Shown here: one piece after another, positions 25,350-34,399 of the stretch
How positions within the stretch are numbered: the first letter of the stretch is position 1
Layout of the letters: each line of letters starts with the position of its first letter
NCBI GenBank assembly: GCA_049115695.1
Contig: JAGDZR010000005.1
Span: forward strand, 62,001-126,000
From: JAGDZR01 sp049115695
GTDB lineage: Bacteria; Bacteroidota; Bacteroidia; Cytophagales; Cyclobacteriaceae
Reading direction: 5' to 3'
Length of the DNA: 64,000 bases
Notes under the pieces: model-generated
What the model saw: the letters and a program-made list of their open reading frames with translations, nothing else
The model's database searches: none
Told to the model about the DNA's origin: nothing
Translations under genes and position numbers: made by a program

Positions 25350-27578
25350 ATGAAGCGAACAGTTATTTCCACGCTGCTTACTCTTTTTTTGACCGCCGTA
25401 TATGCGCAGGAGAGCGAGCTCACACTTGAAAGCATCTACAGTTCTGGTGAATTCCGATCAGAATGGTTCGGACAATTACAATGGTTTGATGGTGGTGATG
25501 CTTATACAACCTTAGATCAGGATGCAGAAGGTCAGTATAGTCTGGTTCGAAATGATACCCGAACTGGTGAAAGTGAGGTCATAGTATCTAAAGAAATGTT
25601 GATTCCGGCAGGCGAAACAAGTCAGCTCTCTGTTGAGGGGTATGAATGGTCTGCTGACAAAACCAAACTACTCATTTTCACAAACACATCTCGGGTATGG
25701 CGTTACAATACAAAGGGAGACTATTGGGTGCTTGACTTGAAGGACAAGTCATTGACAAAGTTGGGGGGAGCAGATGCAGAGCCATCTACGCTCATGTTTG
25801 CGAAATTTTCTCCATCTGGGGATAGAGTGGGGTATGTAAGGGCTCATAATATTTATATAGAAACATTATCGGACAAAAAAATCACACAGCTCACAACGGA
25901 TGGAAGTGATCGGATCATCAACGGTACTTTCGATTGGGCATATGAAGAGGAATTTAGCTGTCGTGATGGTTTTCGATGGAGTCCTGATGGAACCAAAATA
26001 GCTTATTGGCGAATAGACGCAACTGATATCAAGGAATTTTTGATGATTAACAATACGGACGATATCTACAGTTATGTTATCCCTGTTCAATACCCAAAAG
26101 CAGGAGAAAAGCCGTCAGAAGCTAAAATCGGAGTGGTGAATGCTACTGGAGGAGCCACTACCTGGATGCTGTTTGAAGGAGATCCTCGTAACAACTACCT
26201 GCCAAGAATGATTTGGCATCCTGACAGTAAATCAGTTTTGGTGCAACATATCAACCGTGCTCAAAATCACAATCGGGTCACAAGCTGCGATATAAGTAAT
26301 GGAGTGACTACTGTGGTGTATGAAGACAAAGAAACAGCCTGGTTGGAGGCGGTCGATGATTTTCAGTTCACGAAAGAAGGAGACGCATTTACCTGGGTAA
26401 GTGAGAAAAGTGGGTGGAAATCCATCTATTTAGTTGCAGGTGGCAAAGAGCAGCTGATTAGTCCGGCCAATTATGACATGGTGAGCGTGCAGCTTATCGA
26501 TGAAAAAGGGGGGTGGCTGTACTTTATGGCTTCACCAAATGACGCGACCCAGCGTTACCTCTACAGAACCAGACTTAACGGAAAAGGTGAGGCAAAACGT
26601 CTATCACCCGGCGACCAATCTGGGACCCATACTTACCAAATCTCTCCTAATGGGAAATATGCTCGTCATTCCTATTCTAAAGCTGGGGTGCCACCAATTA
26701 TTGATCTGATTTCATTGCCAGATCATAAAGTGATCAAAACCTTCGTGAATAATCAGGCCTTGAGGGATAAACTGGCAACTATCGATTTAAATGAAATTGA
26801 ATTCTTTACAGTAGACAATGGTGAGGGTGTATCACTAGATGCTTATATGATCAAACCATCAGGATTTGATCCATCTAAAAAATACCCGGTACTGTTTCAT
26901 GTATATGGAGAACCATGGGGACAAACCGTGTTGGATTCATATGGTTGGAGCAACTATCTCTGGCATCAGATGCTCAGTCAACAAGGATATTTGATCATGA
27001 GTGTAGACAACCGAGGAACTCCCGGACCCAAAGGACGAGAGTGGAGAAAGTGTGTTTATGGTCAAATAGGTGTTTTGTCATCTGCAGATCAGGCTGCTGC
27101 ACTTGAGAATATTAAGAAACAATATGATTTTGTGGATGGTGATCGTATTGGAATTTGGGGATGGAGTGGAGGAGGCTCTATGACTTTAAATATGATGTTT
27201 AGGTATCCGGATTTATATCATACAGGAATGTCTGTTGCACCAGTCCCAGATCAGCGATTGTACGACAATATTTATCAGGAAAGATATTCCGGTGTGCCAC
27301 AGGATATGCCGGAAAGTTATGAAAATGGATCACCGATTACCTATGCTAAAAACCTGAAGGGTAACCTCTTGGTTGTACACGGCACTGGTGACGACAATGT
27401 GCATTATCAGGGAACTGAAAGATTGATCAATGAATTAGTGAAGCACAATAAGTTGTTTTCCATGATGGCATATCCGAATAGATCGCATGGTATCTATGAG
27501 GGGGTCGGAACGACACGGCATCTGAGAGAAACTTTAACCAATTATTTGAGAACAAATTTACCTGCAGGAGGTAGATGA
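25350..27578 (+). CDS. Dipeptidyl peptidase IV (S9B), secreted
   Basis: Protein of 742 residues with a signal peptide (1-19, ending VYAQ). An N-terminal DPP IV beta-propeller contains the FDWAYEEEF motif, whose glutamates hold the substrate N-terminus. The C-terminal alpha/beta hydrolase has the triad S606 (GWSGGGS), D681 (HGTGDDNVH) and H713 (NRSHGIYEG). The nucleophile motif is GWSGGG instead of the common GWSYGG. It removes Xaa-Pro (and Xaa-Ala) dipeptides from peptide N-termini. Its place between the hydroxyproline operon and an Xaa-Pro aminopeptidase gene suggests use of proline-rich peptides. Confidence 0.95.
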   Translation: MKRTVISTLLTLFLTAVYAQESELTLESIYSSGEFRSEWFGQLQWFDGGDAYTTLDQDAEGQYSLVRNDTRTGESEVIVSKEMLIPAGETSQLSVEGYEWSADKTKLLIFTNTSRVWRYNTKGDYWVLDLKDKSLTKLGGADAEPSTLMFAKFSPSGDRVGYVRAHNIYIETLSDKKITQLTTDGSDRIINGTFDWAYEEEFSCRDGFRWSPDGTKIAYWRIDATDIKEFLMINNTDDIYSYVIPVQYPKAGEKPSEAKIGVVNATGGATTWMLFEGDPRNNYLPRMIWHPDSKSVLVQHINRAQNHNRVTSCDISNGVTTVVYEDKETAWLEAVDDFQFTKEGDAFTWVSEKSGWKSIYLVAGGKEQLISPANYDMVSVQLIDEKGGWLYFMASPNDATQRYLYRTRLNGKGEAKRLSPGDQSGTHTYQISPNGKYARHSYSKAGVPPIIDLISLPDHKVIKTFVNNQALRDKLATIDLNEIEFFTVDNGEGVSLDAYMIKPSGFDPSKKYPVLFHVYGEPWGQTVLDSYGWSNYLWHQMLSQQGYLIMSVDNRGTPGPKGREWRKCVYGQIGVLSSADQAAALENIKKQYDFVDGDRIGIWGWSGGGSMTLNMMFRYPDLYHTGMSVAPVPDQRLYDNIYQERYSGVPQDMPESYENGSPITYAKNLKGNLLVVHGTGDDNVHYQGTERLINELVKHNKLFSMMAYPNRSHGIYEGVGTTRHLRETLTNYLRTNLPAGGR

Positions 27579-27619
27579 TACATGAATTAGCCTTGTTCTA
27601 TTCAATAAACTAGTTGAAT

Positions 27620-28837
27620 ATGAAAGTATTAGTTGTTGCGTTGTTCGTGATGGGGTATACTGTCACTTTTGGGCAGGGAGTGAATGAACTTTATGTCAAG
27701 GCATCAGCGCAATTTGAGCGTGGGAGTTATGATAGTGCATATGTTACCTTTCGAGAGGTGGACGCTCTGATTAATCACCCTGCCGTCAATCAGTTTCTCA
27801 TTAAGTGCACAGATCAGCTGGGCTTGAAGAATGAGCTTGCTCTGTATTTGAAAAAGCAGCAATTACAGTCAGCAGATACAACGGGATTTTCAAAATTAGT
27901 TGATACGAAGATCGCTGAGGAATACGCTTATGCATATGGGGAGATGTTAAATGTGGTTGATCAATCACAGCAAGCATTTACACTGTCGGATCCAGGTTTA
28001 CACCCTGAATCGATTACCTATGACTCTACGAGCGAGAGATTTTTGATAGGAAGTGTCAGGCATGGTAAAATTGTGAGCCATTGCAAAGACGAGGAAGCCA
28101 TATTTGCTGAAGGGCTGCTAGCAGTGATGGGGCTTGTGGTTGATCATGACAATAAAAGACTTTGGGCTGTGACCACTAACACGGAACAGATGATAAAAAT
28201 TGATTCTTCACTTATCGGGGTTTCAAAAGTTCATGTATTTGATTTGAACACGGGAGAACTGCTGAAAACATGGTCAACTGAAGAAGGGAATCACTTTTTT
28301 GGAGATTTAATTTTAGGTAAGTCTGGAGAAGTAATCATTTCCGATAGTCGAACGCCAGCATTTTATCAGGTGACCTACGAGCAAGATGAGATCGAAGAGC
28401 TAGTACTTTTGGATGGGTTTTATTCGTTGCAAGGTCTTGATTGGGTTGATGAAAACACATTGGCGTTCTCAGATTACCTCTTAGGCCTTCATTTACTCGA
28501 TCTTACCACTTTAGAAACAAGACCTGTTTTGTTAGAAGATAAATTTCCATTGGTTGGAGTCGACGGGTTATATGTTAAAGATCAAGTATGGACATGTATC
28601 CACAACGGAACTTATCCAAAGCGGATTGTGCAATATCAACTAAGGAATAATATGCTAAAAACTATAAAGGCTATCACCAATCACGTAGAATCTCATCAAG
28701 AGCCAACACAAGGTGTTTGGGTTGGAGATGAATTTTATTTCATTGCTAACAGCCCATGGCCGCTCTACGATCAAAAAGGGATCTTCGAAGAAAAGACAGT
28801 CTTACAACCTCTCATTTGTAAATACGAAAACGATTAA
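27620..28837 (+). CDS. Secreted beta-propeller protein, SMP-30/NHL-like
   Basis: Protein of 405 residues from the ATG at 27620, with a signal peptide (to about TFGQ, residue 20). The N-terminal ~90 residues look helical (tetratricopeptide-like). From about residue 115 on, repeated strand patterns suggest a six-bladed propeller of the SMP-30/gluconolactonase type: HPESITYDSTSERFLIGSV, GLVVDHDNKRLWAVTTNT, GDLILGKSGEVIISDS, QGLDWVDENTLAFSDY. No function can be named. It lies between DPP IV and the Xaa-Pro peptidase, with 41-base and 6-base gaps, so probably cotranscribed. Confidence 0.75.
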   Translation: MKVLVVALFVMGYTVTFGQGVNELYVKASAQFERGSYDSAYVTFREVDALINHPAVNQFLIKCTDQLGLKNELALYLKKQQLQSADTTGFSKLVDTKIAEEYAYAYGEMLNVVDQSQQAFTLSDPGLHPESITYDSTSERFLIGSVRHGKIVSHCKDEEAIFAEGLLAVMGLVVDHDNKRLWAVTTNTEQMIKIDSSLIGVSKVHVFDLNTGELLKTWSTEEGNHFFGDLILGKSGEVIISDSRTPAFYQVTYEQDEIEELVLLDGFYSLQGLDWVDENTLAFSDYLLGLHLLDLTTLETRPVLLEDKFPLVGVDGLYVKDQVWTCIHNGTYPKRIVQYQLRNNMLKTIKAITNHVESHQEPTQGVWVGDEFYFIANSPWPLYDQKGIFEEKTVLQPLICKYEND

Positions 28838-28843
28838 TCAATA

Positions 28844-30229
28844 ATGGAGTTATTTGAACCGCATATTTATAAAGCCAGGCGTGATCAATTGAGAGCAACA
28901 GTCGGATCAGGAAAGCTTTTGATCTTGGGAAATGACGAGGCGAGTATCAACTTTAAAGACAACTGGTATCCATTTCGGCAGGACAGTACATTTCGCTATT
29001 ACTTTGGGATTTCATTGCCTGGATTAGTGGGAGTTTTAGATGCGGATAGTGGTGATGATTTCATTTTCGGAAATGATCTCACCATTGATGATATCATTTG
29101 GACAGGCCCTCAGCCTACAGTTATGGATTTGGCTCAGCAAGTAGCGGTCACTCAAACCAAGCCATTAGGTAAACTGCCAGATCAGCTGCTGGGAAGAATT
29201 CACTATCTACCACCTTATAGAAATGATCATACGGTTTTGTTATCCCAACTTTTGTCTATTTCGAATGAGGAAGCTGTAACGGGTTATTCAATTGACTTAA
29301 TCAGGGCAGTTGTGACTCAGCGATCGATTAAATCCGATGAGGAAATAGCTGAATTAAACAAAGCAGCAAGCACAACTTCAGATATGCATTTGCAGGTAAT
29401 GCAAGCTGCAAAGGCAGGCATGAAGGAATATGAATTGGTGGGGATTGCATCAAAAGCAGCCTTCGATCATCATGTGGCTTTTTCATTTCCTCCCATTATG
29501 ACCATCAATGGGCAGACGCTTCACAACCATTATCACGGCAATACAATCAAGCAAGGGGATTTACTCCTGTTTGATGGTGGATGTGAGACCAGGTCTGGTT
29601 ATGCAGGTGATATGACAAGAACTTTTCCTGTTTCAGGGCAATTTGATTCACGCCAAAAAGAATTGTATGATGTGGTCTATAGCGCTCATCTTGCCGCCAT
29701 CGAAGCGCTTGCCCCAGGTACTTTGTACAAGGAAATTCACCTGCTGGCTGCAAAAAAGCTGGTCGAAGGACTGACTCAGATAGGACTTATGAAAGGAGAT
29801 GCCGATGAGGCAGTCGCTGCAGGTGCACACACTATGTTTTTTCAATGCGGATTGGGGCACATGATGGGCATGGACGTGCATGATATGGAAAACCTGGGAG
29901 AGCAGTTTGTGGGCTACACGCCTGAACTGATCAAGAGCAAGGAGTTTGGGTTGAAATCGCTTAGGTTAGGTAGGGCACTGGAACCAGGATTTGTCCTTAC
30001 AGTCGAGCCAGGGATATATATTATTCCTGATTTAATTGACATGAACAAGGAGGCTGGCAAATTCGAGGGACATATTAATTATGATCTTCTGAATGAATAC
30101 AGAGATTTTGGTGGTATAAGAGTGGAGGATGATTTCGTTATTACCGAATCAGGAGCTGACCTATTGGGAACACCGTTGGCGAGCTCAGCTAGTGATATTG
30201 AGGTAGTCAGAACAAACGCGGAGAATTAG
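28844..30229 (+). CDS. Xaa-Pro aminopeptidase (M24B)
   Basis: Metallopeptidase of 461 residues with an N-terminal aminopeptidase-P domain (about 5-150, including FRQDSTFRYYFGI) and a pita-bread catalytic domain. All five metal ligands can be assigned: two Asp (LLFDGG; AGDMTRTF), His (GLGHMMGMDVHD) and two Glu (VEPGIY; IRVEDD). It releases N-terminal residues that precede proline. No signal peptide, so cytoplasmic. It begins six bases after the propeller gene, consistent with a DPP IV-propeller-aminopeptidase transcription unit. Confidence 0.94.
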   Translation: MELFEPHIYKARRDQLRATVGSGKLLILGNDEASINFKDNWYPFRQDSTFRYYFGISLPGLVGVLDADSGDDFIFGNDLTIDDIIWTGPQPTVMDLAQQVAVTQTKPLGKLPDQLLGRIHYLPPYRNDHTVLLSQLLSISNEEAVTGYSIDLIRAVVTQRSIKSDEEIAELNKAASTTSDMHLQVMQAAKAGMKEYELVGIASKAAFDHHVAFSFPPIMTINGQTLHNHYHGNTIKQGDLLLFDGGCETRSGYAGDMTRTFPVSGQFDSRQKELYDVVYSAHLAAIEALAPGTLYKEIHLLAAKKLVEGLTQIGLMKGDADEAVAAGAHTMFFQCGLGHMMGMDVHDMENLGEQFVGYTPELIKSKEFGLKSLRLGRALEPGFVLTVEPGIYIIPDLIDMNKEAGKFEGHINYDLLNEYRDFGGIRVEDDFVITESGADLLGTPLASSASDIEVVRTNAEN

Positions 30230-30305
30230 ATTTTCTGGCACATTTCCAATACCAATTTGAGATATTTTGAGATAGCTTTGCGCTTTCAGTTATTACTGGA
30301 CCTAT

Positions 30306-31113
30306 ATGATCAATAAATTTCTAAGTCTTTTTGCGGTTGTCCTCGTCGTTTCGACACCTGTTATGGCCAGTTGGTTATTAATGAATTTCAGGCTTAAATA
30401 CAGTTGGTGATGAAATTGGTAGAATTGGCGCTCCAGAACAGGAGATAGAACTACCACATCAATTGATGATTGTAGAGATTTTCGTCGATGCGCAAAATAC
30501 AGGAAGTCCGGAATATATTACCCTCTTCAATCCGTCTGAAAGTCCGTTGATTGTATCGGGTTATGAGGTGACAAGAGGTTTTACCCATACGATCAAACCC
30601 ATGACCATTTTGAATCCTAAAGACACCTTATTCTTGACTAAATCGGACCACTCGGAATGGGCTAAAAAGAATTATCAGGTTTAGAAGGATGGGAAATTGT
30701 CCAATAAAGGAGAGTCTATCGAAATCAGAAACCCATATGGCATTGTAGTGGATCATGTGAGATATGATGAAAATAGTTGGCCAGCATAAGCGTTTGATGA
30801 ATTGTCGGTGTTAGTTCTAAAAGACAATCACCTGAGTAATCATCTCTCCTCAAGTTGGACTACCAAAACTGCATTGATACTAGATGTGAGTAATGTCGAC
30901 TTGAAGTATCAGGTGTTTCCCAATCCGGCAATTGATCATATTATCATCAATTCTCCAACCGCAGAGAGCATGCGCATTTTTAACAGTTCGGGAAAATATT
31001 TGGGAGTAACAAAACTCAAACCTGGTTTGAATGAAATAAGTCTTATGCAATACCAATCAGGTATTTTGTTGCTGAAATTGTCGAGCCAAACCATCAAGGT
31101 TGTTAAAAGGTAG
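30306..31113 (+). pseudogene. Decayed lamin-tail-domain protein with T9SS sorting tail
   Basis: A signal peptide (MINKFLSLFAVVLVVSTPVMA) starts at 30306. It shifts into another frame at LVINEFQA (from 30368) and again near 30397 (NTVGDEIGRIG). The third frame then continues as a lamin-tail-like domain (MIVEIFVDAQ..EYITLFNPSE) to in-frame TAG 30682-30684, resumes, hits TAA 30787-30789, and resumes again to a type A T9SS tail (YQVFPNPAIDHIIINS...IKVVKR). Two frameshifts and two stops mean that no intact product can be made. It was probably a secreted surface protein. Confidence 0.85.
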
Positions 31114-31157
31114 AGAAGTATGCCTAATTTGTATGGACCAAGTTAAAAATTGAGTCT

Positions 31158-31502
31158 ATGCCTTTTGATGAATTCCTTGCTGAACGTGTGCAGCGCGTTT
31201 TGGCCGAAAATAAAACCTCTTATGAATTAAAGAAGATGATGGGAGGATTGATCTTCATGGTCAATGACAAAATGTGCGTGGGTGTTGACAAAGATCGAAA
31301 GACCTTGGAAGATCGATTAATGGTGAGGGTCGGTAAACTGAATTATGACGATCTCCTACAGGAGCAAGGTTGTCGTGTAATGGATTTTACCGGTAAGGAA
31401 ATGAAAGGTTTCATATTTGTTTATGCGCAGGGTATTGATACGGAGGAGCAGTTGAGCTTTTGGATTGAAAGAGCGCTAGCGTTCAACGAGCAGCTCGCGT
31501 AG
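31158..31502 (+). CDS. TfoX N-terminal domain protein
   Basis: Protein of 114 residues matching the TfoX_N domain: MPFDEFLAERVQRVL, then KKMMGGLIFMVNDKMCVGV, RLMVRVG and MKGFIFVYAQG. It has only this domain, without the C-terminal TfoX domain of the competence regulator Sxy/TfoX. In many bacteria stand-alone TfoX_N proteins have no known role. It stands between a pseudogene and the amine oxidase gene and is probably monocistronic. Confidence 0.85.
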   Translation: MPFDEFLAERVQRVLAENKTSYELKKMMGGLIFMVNDKMCVGVDKDRKTLEDRLMVRVGKLNYDDLLQEQGCRVMDFTGKEMKGFIFVYAQGIDTEEQLSFWIERALAFNEQLA

Positions 31503-31646
31503 TGTTGATCAGTAACGCCACAGTTGAATTGTGTATTTTGATTGACTTATCCATCCATCCTTCTATCTAATTTGATCAGGCATAAATAGGATAATTTTGG
31601 TAAAAACCATATCTTCCTATCTTAATCATTTTCAGCCTATATAGTT

Positions 31647-33227
31647 GTGGTAAGTCGCCGGAAATTCATCGAACAATCTTCACGTTCTGTCGGGCTGGGT
31701 TTTGTAGCATTGCAAGCCATGGGCATGGTGCCTCATGCTCCAGCAAAGAGATTTGAGTTAGCAGGTCGTGGAGATGGAAAGCACATCATCATATTGGGGG
31801 CTGGACTGGCTGGGATGACCAGTGCATGGGAGATGCAGCAATTGGGTTACAAAGTGACCATACTAGAGGCAAGGGAAAGGACTGGAGGAAGAGTGTGGAC
31901 AGTTAGAGGAGGAGACAATGAAACAGAGATTGACGGGGTAAAACAAACTTGTCAGTTTGATTCAGGACAATATCTGAATGCCGGCGCAGCACGGATCCCG
32001 CATCATCATGAGCTTACACTTCATTACTGCAAACAACTTGGTGTGAAGTTGGAAGTCTACAACAATATCAATGAATCCGGGTATTTCTATAGTCAATCAG
32101 ATAATGGAAAATTGGCCAATAGCCGAATTAGAATAAGAGAGCTGCACAATGACATGCGTGGTTATGTTGGTGAGTTGTTACACAAGGCCGTTGATACTGA
32201 CAGCTTGGATTTACCTTTTACAAAAGAGGATAAAGAGAAGTTTTTGGAGTATCTAAGTATAGAAGGTGACTTGGATACCAGTAAATTATATACGTCTACA
32301 TCGCGCAGAGGATATAAGAGCTATCCTGGGGCAGGTGAGCGCAAAGGGGAAGAGTCGGATGCATACGAATTGTTAGACCTGATTCGATCCGGATATTTGG
32401 ATCCTTCGTTTTCAAATCTTCCTGACTATGATCTCAATCTCCAACAAACCTTGTTTCAACCGGTTGGAGGTATGGATCGCATCAGTCAGGCGCTAGAACA
32501 GCAAGTGAGTGAATCTCTGATCAAAGAAGCTGAGGTGGTGCGAATCACGAATAAGGAAAATCAGGTAAGTATTGCGTATAACAAAGAGGGGAAGGAACAA
32601 GAAATACAAGGTGACTACTGCATCTGCACTTTGCCTTTACCGGTGTTAAGTGGTGTGAATAGTAATTTTTCAGCCAATGTACTCCGAGCAATAGATTTTG
32701 TACCCTATAACAAGACAGGTAAGATCGGATTACAATTTAAGCGAAGGTTTTGGGAAGAGGATGATGCCATTTATGGTGGAATATCCAGAACCAATATGGA
32801 CCTCACTCAGATATTTTACCCAAATTGTGATTACATGTCTGCGAAAGGGGTTCTGGTAGGGTATTACAACTTTGGAAAGCGTGCGGTAAAGTTGGCGAAT
32901 ATGTCCTTGCAGGATCGCGAAAAGACTGCTTTGGACCAGGGTCGCTTGATCCATCCACAATACGATGAAGCATTTGAAAACAGCTTTTCTCTAGCCTGGC
33001 ACAAAACAAAATACACAGAAGGAGGTTGGGCACAGTACAATCAGGCCAGCCGGTCTCGTTTTTATCCCGAACTGATCAAACCAGATGGACGGGTCTATTT
33101 TGCAGGAGAACATACTACTTATCTGACTGCATGGATGGCAGGGGCTTTTGAGTCTGCACGGCGAACGGTAGACATGATACATGCCCGCGTGAATGAAACT
33201 GAATCACAATATGACACCAAGAAATAA
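31647..33227 (+). CDS. Tat-exported flavin monoamine oxidase
   Basis: FAD-dependent amine oxidase of 526 residues. It begins with a twin-arginine signal (SRRKFI followed by a hydrophobic stretch to about residue 30), which supports the GTG start at 31647. The FAD motif IILGAGLAGMTSAWEMQQLGY and GGRVW follow. The C-terminal YFAGEHTTYLTAWMAGAFES motif closes the FAD site. It oxidises an amine or L-amino acid to aldehyde or keto acid, ammonia and H2O2. It is likely exported with bound FAD. The next gene is a Tat-exported aminotransferase beginning 11 bases later. Confidence 0.9.
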   Translation: MVSRRKFIEQSSRSVGLGFVALQAMGMVPHAPAKRFELAGRGDGKHIIILGAGLAGMTSAWEMQQLGYKVTILEARERTGGRVWTVRGGDNETEIDGVKQTCQFDSGQYLNAGAARIPHHHELTLHYCKQLGVKLEVYNNINESGYFYSQSDNGKLANSRIRIRELHNDMRGYVGELLHKAVDTDSLDLPFTKEDKEKFLEYLSIEGDLDTSKLYTSTSRRGYKSYPGAGERKGEESDAYELLDLIRSGYLDPSFSNLPDYDLNLQQTLFQPVGGMDRISQALEQQVSESLIKEAEVVRITNKENQVSIAYNKEGKEQEIQGDYCICTLPLPVLSGVNSNFSANVLRAIDFVPYNKTGKIGLQFKRRFWEEDDAIYGGISRTNMDLTQIFYPNCDYMSAKGVLVGYYNFGKRAVKLANMSLQDREKTALDQGRLIHPQYDEAFENSFSLAWHKTKYTEGGWAQYNQASRSRFYPELIKPDGRVYFAGEHTTYLTAWMAGAFESARRTVDMIHARVNETESQYDTKK

Positions 33228-33237
33228 ATCTACTAAT

Positions 33238-34398
33238 ATGGCACTTACACTAAATCGACGAAACTGGCTCAAATCGGGAGCATTGCTCACCGGCGGAATG
33301 ATGATGGGAATGCGCTCTGCTGGAGCAACTCATCGCAAGCCCTACATTCCTGCTCAGTATGAGCATGATTTCTCAGGTATGGCTCAAACAGGGCCACCTC
33401 CCATGAAGGCTCGTTTGTTGGCCAATGAAAACCCCTTTGGACTTTCAGATGCAGTGAAAGATGTGATTCGAGAAAATGTTGATCAGGTATTTAAGTACCC
33501 CTATTTCGAATTGTTTGATCTGCAGGCTGAGATTGCAGAAAAGGAAGGTGTAGAACCTGAAAATGTGATGCTCGGGGCGGGATCAACCGAAATATTGGTT
33601 GCTGCAGCTTTGGCATATGGGCAGGGGAATGTGAAGATCTTGTCAGCCGACCTTACCTATATGGATTTGATCGCAGTAGCAGAAATGCAGGGTGGAATCT
33701 GGGATCAGGTGCCTTTAACAGACGATTATCAATTTGACTTGTCGGGTATGGCATCCGCTTTGAAAGATCACTCTCTCGTCTATTTGGTTAATCCGAACAA
33801 TCCAACGGGTCGACTTTTGGATCGAAGTGAACTAGAAGGATTTTGTCGTGAAGTATCAGACAAGGTGCCTGTTTTTCTTGATGAAGCCTATATCGACTTG
33901 AAAGATGAAGCCGAGAAAAATTCAATGGTTTCTCTGGTAAGAGAAGGGAAAGATGTAATCGTGGCGCGTACTTTTTCGAAACTTCATGCGCTTGCTGGAC
34001 TCAGAATAGGCTATGCAATTGGTCAAAAGGATACCATCAAGCGGATTATGAGCTTCAGTTCGGAATTTAGAACCATTAGTATGATGGCTGTATTGGCTGC
34101 TCAGACCAGCTATAAGGGTGGGGAGTTCTTGCAAACGAGTAGAGATAAGATTGCTGAGTCCAAGGCTTTCTTGTATCAAACATTGGAAGACGAAGGGTAT
34201 GAATATATTCCTTCAGTAACCAACTTTGTACTCTTTCCGCTCAAATACATGTCAGGGGAGCGATTTCAGGAGGAGATGTTCAAACGTGAAGTGGGAATTA
34301 GGAAGTGGCAATACCGTGATCAGGAATGGTGCAGAGTCAGCATGGGTACGATGGAAGAAATGAAGATTTTCGCGAAAGCATTTAAAGAATTGAGTTAA
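33238..34398 (+). CDS. Tat-exported class I/II PLP aminotransferase (HisC-like)
   Basis: Aminotransferase of 386 residues. ATG 33238 is chosen because it puts the twin-arginine motif (LNRRNWLK) at the N-terminus and lies just after the oxidase stop; ATGs at 33193 and 33211 would overlap the oxidase. PLP-fold motifs are ENPFGLS, NPNNPTG, DEAYIDL and the lysine segment ARTFSKLHALAGLRIGY. The closest family is histidinol-phosphate or aromatic aminotransferases, but export makes a biosynthetic role unlikely. It probably acts with the oxidase on an extracytoplasmic amine or amino acid. An exported PLP enzyme is unusual. Confidence 0.88.
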   Translation: MALTLNRRNWLKSGALLTGGMMMGMRSAGATHRKPYIPAQYEHDFSGMAQTGPPPMKARLLANENPFGLSDAVKDVIRENVDQVFKYPYFELFDLQAEIAEKEGVEPENVMLGAGSTEILVAAALAYGQGNVKILSADLTYMDLIAVAEMQGGIWDQVPLTDDYQFDLSGMASALKDHSLVYLVNPNNPTGRLLDRSELEGFCREVSDKVPVFLDEAYIDLKDEAEKNSMVSLVREGKDVIVARTFSKLHALAGLRIGYAIGQKDTIKRIMSFSSEFRTISMMAVLAAQTSYKGGEFLQTSRDKIAESKAFLYQTLEDEGYEYIPSVTNFVLFPLKYMSGERFQEEMFKREVGIRKWQYRDQEWCRVSMGTMEEMKIFAKAFKELS

Positions 34399-34399
34399 G

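Noticed and set aside
30306..31113. Stop-codon recoding or programmed frameshifting instead of a pseudogene
   Set aside because: Two different stops (TAG and TAA) plus two frame changes, and no slippery site or stem-loop or recoding context was seen.
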